Shown one piece after another: positions 61,333 through 64,000 of a stretch of 64,000 nucleotides of DNA. The notes under the pieces are model-generated. The model made no database searches, was not told the origin of the DNA, and was given only the letters and a program-made list of their open reading frames with translations. Position 1 is the first letter of the stretch; each line of letters begins with the position of its first letter. Both the position numbers and the translations under genes were made by a program. This DNA is from UBA9980 sp964436235. GTDB taxonomy: Bacteria; Muiribacteriota; UBA9980. The DNA is taken from NCBI GenBank assembly GCA_964436235.1, contig CAYTCW010000004.1, positions 4,880 through 68,879 on the forward strand, given 5' to 3'.

Positions 61333-63336
61333 TTAAAATTCGTCGTATATAAAGCCTTTAAGTAAAGACTTAAGATAGTTTGCATTTTTTAACCCGGGCG
61401 ATATTTTAAGCGCCTCGTCTATCTGCGCCGCGCATTCTTTATAGTCAAGCGTTTCATAATAAAGTTCGGCGAGTGACATCCGTGCGCTTATATGATTCGG
61501 GTTAAGTTTAAGGGCGGTTTCAAAGCATTTTCTGGCCTCAGTATAGGCGGCGCGGTTGACGGTTTTTTCTTTGAGCCAGCGCAGGCCGAGAAGATAAAAT
61601 GGTTCGTCGAATCGCGGATAAGAGCGCGTCAAAAAATAAAGGTAACGGAATTCGGTGTTTAGATCCATGTGGCGTATGGCGATCTGGGCGAGTTCATAAA
61701 CGACGGGCATGGAAAGATTTATATTTGTGGCTTTGACTAACAGTCCGGCGGCCTGGCTATAGCGGCCGCGTTTTTTATGTATGTCGGCGCCGAAAAAATA
61801 AGGTTCGGTTTTTAATTCAAAGAGCCGTGATGACATTTCGTAAAATTGAAGAGCTTTATCTTCGTTTCCGCTCACTTCATAAATTTTTCCCTGCATCAAA
61901 TACCAGTCGGAGTTAATATATTTAATTCCGAATATAGCGCCGAGCAGGGCGAATAAAATTATTAAAAGACAGGCGGCGGTGCGGTAAAACCAACCGCTTA
62001 TATTAAATGAAAATGAATGGTTTTTATCCGTGCCGCCCGCGTTTAAAGCCATGGCGCATAATGCGATAAATAAAATTATCATGTGCGGCAGCGTAAAAGT
62101 TACGTTGAAGCAGGCATCCGTCAAAATATAGATTAAAAGGCAGGCGATAACGGCCGGCTGCTCTCCTCCCTTTTCGCTCTTAGTGAAGGCCGCTTTCGCG
62201 GCGGAGTATATGGCCGCCGTGACCGCGAGAATGAATAAAATAAACGATATGACGCCGCTTTCGGCGAAAATATTAACGAATTCATTATGAAGGTGCGACG
62301 GGTTGAAAAAATAGGGGACCTTTTGCCAGAGGGCTAAAGATTGATCGACCGATTGGGCGTATTGCGGAAATATTAAAAGCATCGTGTTGAGTCCGCCGCC
62401 GAAATAGAAATTGGCCTTTATGATCTGCCAGCCGGCCGCGAGCATATAAAGCCTTTTAGAAGTGGTCTCTTCGCTGAAAAATAGCTCTAATCCTCTTGAA
62501 ATAATAGTTTCGCCGGAAGCCGAAAGCATGTCTTTGAGCTGTATAAAAAATATAACCGACACGAAAGAAACGATTATATTAATAAAAGCCGGTATTTTTT
62601 TAGGCGCGATTTTTTTGAGTATTATGAAGTAAGATATTAAAAAAACTGCGAAAGCTATCTGCGATGAGCGGCAAAGCGGTATAAACAACGAAGCTGCGAA
62701 AAGAAACTGTGTTATCCATAAAAGAATTTTTTTAGGCGCGGTTTCGGCGAATAATAAAAACCTTATATTCAAAGCGCATAAAACGCCGAAAAAAGGCGCC
62801 GCGAAGTCGGGATTGCCGAAAGTGGATATATAGGTCTGTCGGGTGGTCAGCCCCGTCGAATCGACATTCTGCCATATTTTAAGAGCGCTTATGCCGAAGG
62901 CCTCGCCTATGATGACAATGGCCGGAAAAATGCCCGAAGCTAACATCACGGTTAAAAATTTAGAGGTGTTGTCGGGATTTTCGTTGCATGAATACAAAAA
63001 AAGGCAAAACCAGAGGGTTATTACGAAATAATAATGAAGTTTAAACGTAGTGAGCGCCGCTGACTGCGTGCTAAAAAGCGAAAGCGATAGAGACGCCGCG
63101 TAGGCGGCGAGCAATAATACTCCGAGCGGCGCCCTGAAAGTTACATCAGGTTTTCTCGATATAATTGCTAAGGCTATCAGCAGGCCGCCTAAACCCGCGC
63201 CGACGTAAATGGCGAATTCTTTAGGCGCGATGCAGTGGGAGTAGCACATGCGCGAAAAGAAAGACGGAAGCGCGAATAAAAAAGCGCCCAGAAAAAATAA
63301 AAGAATTTTATTTACGATATCTAATGTTTTTTGCAA
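61333..63336 (-). CDS. O-antigen ligase/polymerase (Wzy/WaaL-like) with C-terminal TPR repeats
   Basis: 667 residues from TTG 63336, with GAGGAG eight bases upstream. About twelve membrane helices fill residues 10-460. The large outer loop carries FGNPDFAAPFFG and HLHNEFVNIFAESG, the motif region of the Wzy_C family. The C-terminal 190 residues are at least four TPR-like repeats (NEDKALQFYEMSSRL, ARKCFETALKLNPNH). Members join or polymerise surface glycans outside the inner membrane. No glycan gene cluster is next to it. Confidence 0.87.
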   Translation of the reverse strand: MQKTLDIVNKILLFFLGAFLFALPSFFSRMCYSHCIAPKEFAIYVGAGLGGLLIALAIISRKPDVTFRAPLGVLLLAAYAASLSLSLFSTQSAALTTFKLHYYFVITLWFCLFLYSCNENPDNTSKFLTVMLASGIFPAIVIIGEAFGISALKIWQNVDSTGLTTRQTYISTFGNPDFAAPFFGVLCALNIRFLLFAETAPKKILLWITQFLFAASLFIPLCRSSQIAFAVFLISYFIILKKIAPKKIPAFINIIVSFVSVIFFIQLKDMLSASGETIISRGLELFFSEETTSKRLYMLAAGWQIIKANFYFGGGLNTMLLIFPQYAQSVDQSLALWQKVPYFFNPSHLHNEFVNIFAESGVISFILFILAVTAAIYSAAKAAFTKSEKGGEQPAVIACLLIYILTDACFNVTFTLPHMIILFIALCAMALNAGGTDKNHSFSFNISGWFYRTAACLLIILFALLGAIFGIKYINSDWYLMQGKIYEVSGNEDKALQFYEMSSRLFELKTEPYFFGADIHKKRGRYSQAAGLLVKATNINLSMPVVYELAQIAIRHMDLNTEFRYLYFLTRSYPRFDEPFYLLGLRWLKEKTVNRAAYTEARKCFETALKLNPNHISARMSLAELYYETLDYKECAAQIDEALKISPGLKNANYLKSLLKGFIYDEF

Positions 63337-63367
63337 AAAAAATCTCCTCGCAAATCCGCGCGTAAAA

Positions 63368-64000
63368 TTAATCGCGGTATAAAATAGACGCCGAAACCGG
63401 CGCGAGCTCTATTTCGGAAGTGACGCCGCCCGCGGGCGCCTTCGGATTGAACTCGTCGTTATGGTAGTAAAGTTTCCATTTATCTTCCGGTAAAATAAAT
63501 TTGATCGTATCGCGCCTCGGATTTACCAGAACTACCGCAGCCTGCCAGTTATCGCCGGTTGCGCCTCGCTCGATAAGGTAGGCGAGGCATTTAGGCGCGA
63601 CCGGAATTTGAAGGTCGTGGGATAAAAATTTAATATTGTCAAATATTTCTTTAGCGGATTTCATTCGAAACATCGGATGGACCTTTCTCATCGCTATAAG
63701 TTCCCTTACGAAATCTACCACTTCGGCGTTTTCTATTTTTAAGTCCCAGTATATTTTATTTATTGAATCGGGTTTATTGTAACTGTTTTCTTCGCCGTCT
63801 TTAGAGCGCATCATTTCCTGGCCGGCGTGAAGAAAGGGAACGCCCTGCGAGCTTAGCGTTAAAAAGCAGGCAAGTTTATGCATTCTTAATATTTTTTGAG
63901 CGGTTATAGATTTGTCGTAAGCGGTAGTTTGTATGAGCGTGTCGTAGAGCGTCCGGTTGTCGTGCGCCTCGCAATAGTTTATCGATTCGAGCGGCGATGA
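63368..64000 (-). CDS. Pullulanase (GH13 type I), C-terminal part, truncated by window end
   Basis: The open frame runs past the window edge, so the 5' end is missing; an internal ATG at 63883 is not the start. The readable 210 residues begin with LESINYCEAHDNRTLYDTL, the conserved pullulanase region with the catalytic-site HDN, then SQGVPFLHAGQEM and NSYNKPDSINKIYWD, and end with the GH13 beta-sandwich. It hydrolyses alpha-1,6 branches in pullulan, glycogen or starch. It lies 31 bases upstream of the O-antigen-ligase gene on the same strand. Confidence 0.9.
   Translation of the reverse strand, partial: SSPLESINYCEAHDNRTLYDTLIQTTAYDKSITAQKILRMHKLACFLTLSSQGVPFLHAGQEMMRSKDGEENSYNKPDSINKIYWDLKIENAEVVDFVRELIAMRKVHPMFRMKSAKEIFDNIKFLSHDLQIPVAPKCLAYLIERGATGDNWQAAVVLVNPRRDTIKFILPEDKWKLYYHNDEFNPKAPAGGVTSEIELAPVSASILYRD

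Noticed and set aside
1..64000. tRNA, rRNA, CRISPR, insertion sequence or prophage
   Set aside because: No cloverleaf-like or rRNA-like stretch, no regularly spaced repeats, no transposase or integrase was seen by reading; a covariance-model scan was not possible here.

Overview
The window is a stretch of bacterial chromosome with two assembly gaps of exactly 100 N (1508-1607 and 36294-36393), so it comes from a scaffolded draft or metagenome assembly. By eye the base composition is moderately AT-rich, and intergenic DNA is markedly more AT-rich than genes. The organism looks like a diderm bacterium. Evidence includes a secreted protease ending in an outer-membrane-type barrel (13084-16023), an O-antigen-ligase-like protein (61333-63336), dTDP-glucose 4,6-dehydratase and UshA-type periplasmic nucleotidases. 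It also carries the rnhB-ylqG-ylqH gene order known from Bacillus and two SpoIID/LytB-domain proteins. This mix, with many hybrid kinases and TPR proteins, suggests a deep-branching or candidate phylum (for example the Riflebacteria/Wallbacteria area). That placement is inference only; no rRNA or other marker is present. I saw no tRNA, rRNA, CRISPR array, insertion sequence or phage module.

Layout. 1-1507: 3' part of a hybrid kinase. 1647-3731 (-): EF-G-like GTPase. 3927-4166 (+): small orphan protein followed by a strong terminator. 4302-12987 (+): tight operon of M16 peptidase, multi-pass membrane protein, RecD2-like helicase and ABC-F ATPase. 13084-16830 (+): secreted metallopeptidase/beta-propeller/barrel protein plus a DnaJ-zinc-finger-like secreted protein. 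16897-17376 (-): rubrerythrin-like protein. 17610-28412 (+): PilX-like protein, secreted unknown, RNase HII, FliK-like and FlhB-tail proteins, PsuG, UshA-type nucleotidase and a REC-first hybrid kinase. 28426-34332 (-): PEGA-type envelope protein, aminotransferase, GAF-adenylate cyclase and TPR/zinc-ribbon protein. 34751-38649: accessory-looking, AT-rich stretch with small orphan genes, a RING-like zinc-finger membrane protein (interrupted by the gap), a Pycsar-effector-like membrane protein and a kinase with a degenerate receiver. 38796-40839 (+): RfbB, AIM24-family protein and a 53-residue protein. 40894-55352 (-): PP-loop tRNA thiolase-like protein, GT2 glycosyltransferase, HEAT-repeat protein, CheY-like regulator, Hpt protein, three sensor kinases and a pyruvate kinase fused to a ferredoxin domain. 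55509-64000: SpoIID protein with TPRs, second UshA nucleotidase, second SpoIID protein, Wzy/O-antigen ligase and the 3' part of a pullulanase.

How it works together. The dominant theme is signalling: six histidine kinases (five hybrids or REC-containing phosphorelay proteins among them), a free Hpt protein, a free receiver and a class III cyclase. The second theme is the cell envelope: SpoIID, O-antigen ligase, RfbB, GT2, PilX and secreted proteases. A recurrent sigma70-type promoter, TTGACT or TTGAAA, 17 bp, TAAAAT or TATAAT, can be read in front of most operons. It fixes several start codons and predicts two nearly leaderless mRNAs.

Most worth following up are the pyruvate kinase-ferredoxin fusion, the PycTM-like/RING operon in the AT-rich accessory region, the kinase with an inactivated receiver, and the phosphorelay cluster leading into a HEAT/GT2 pair.
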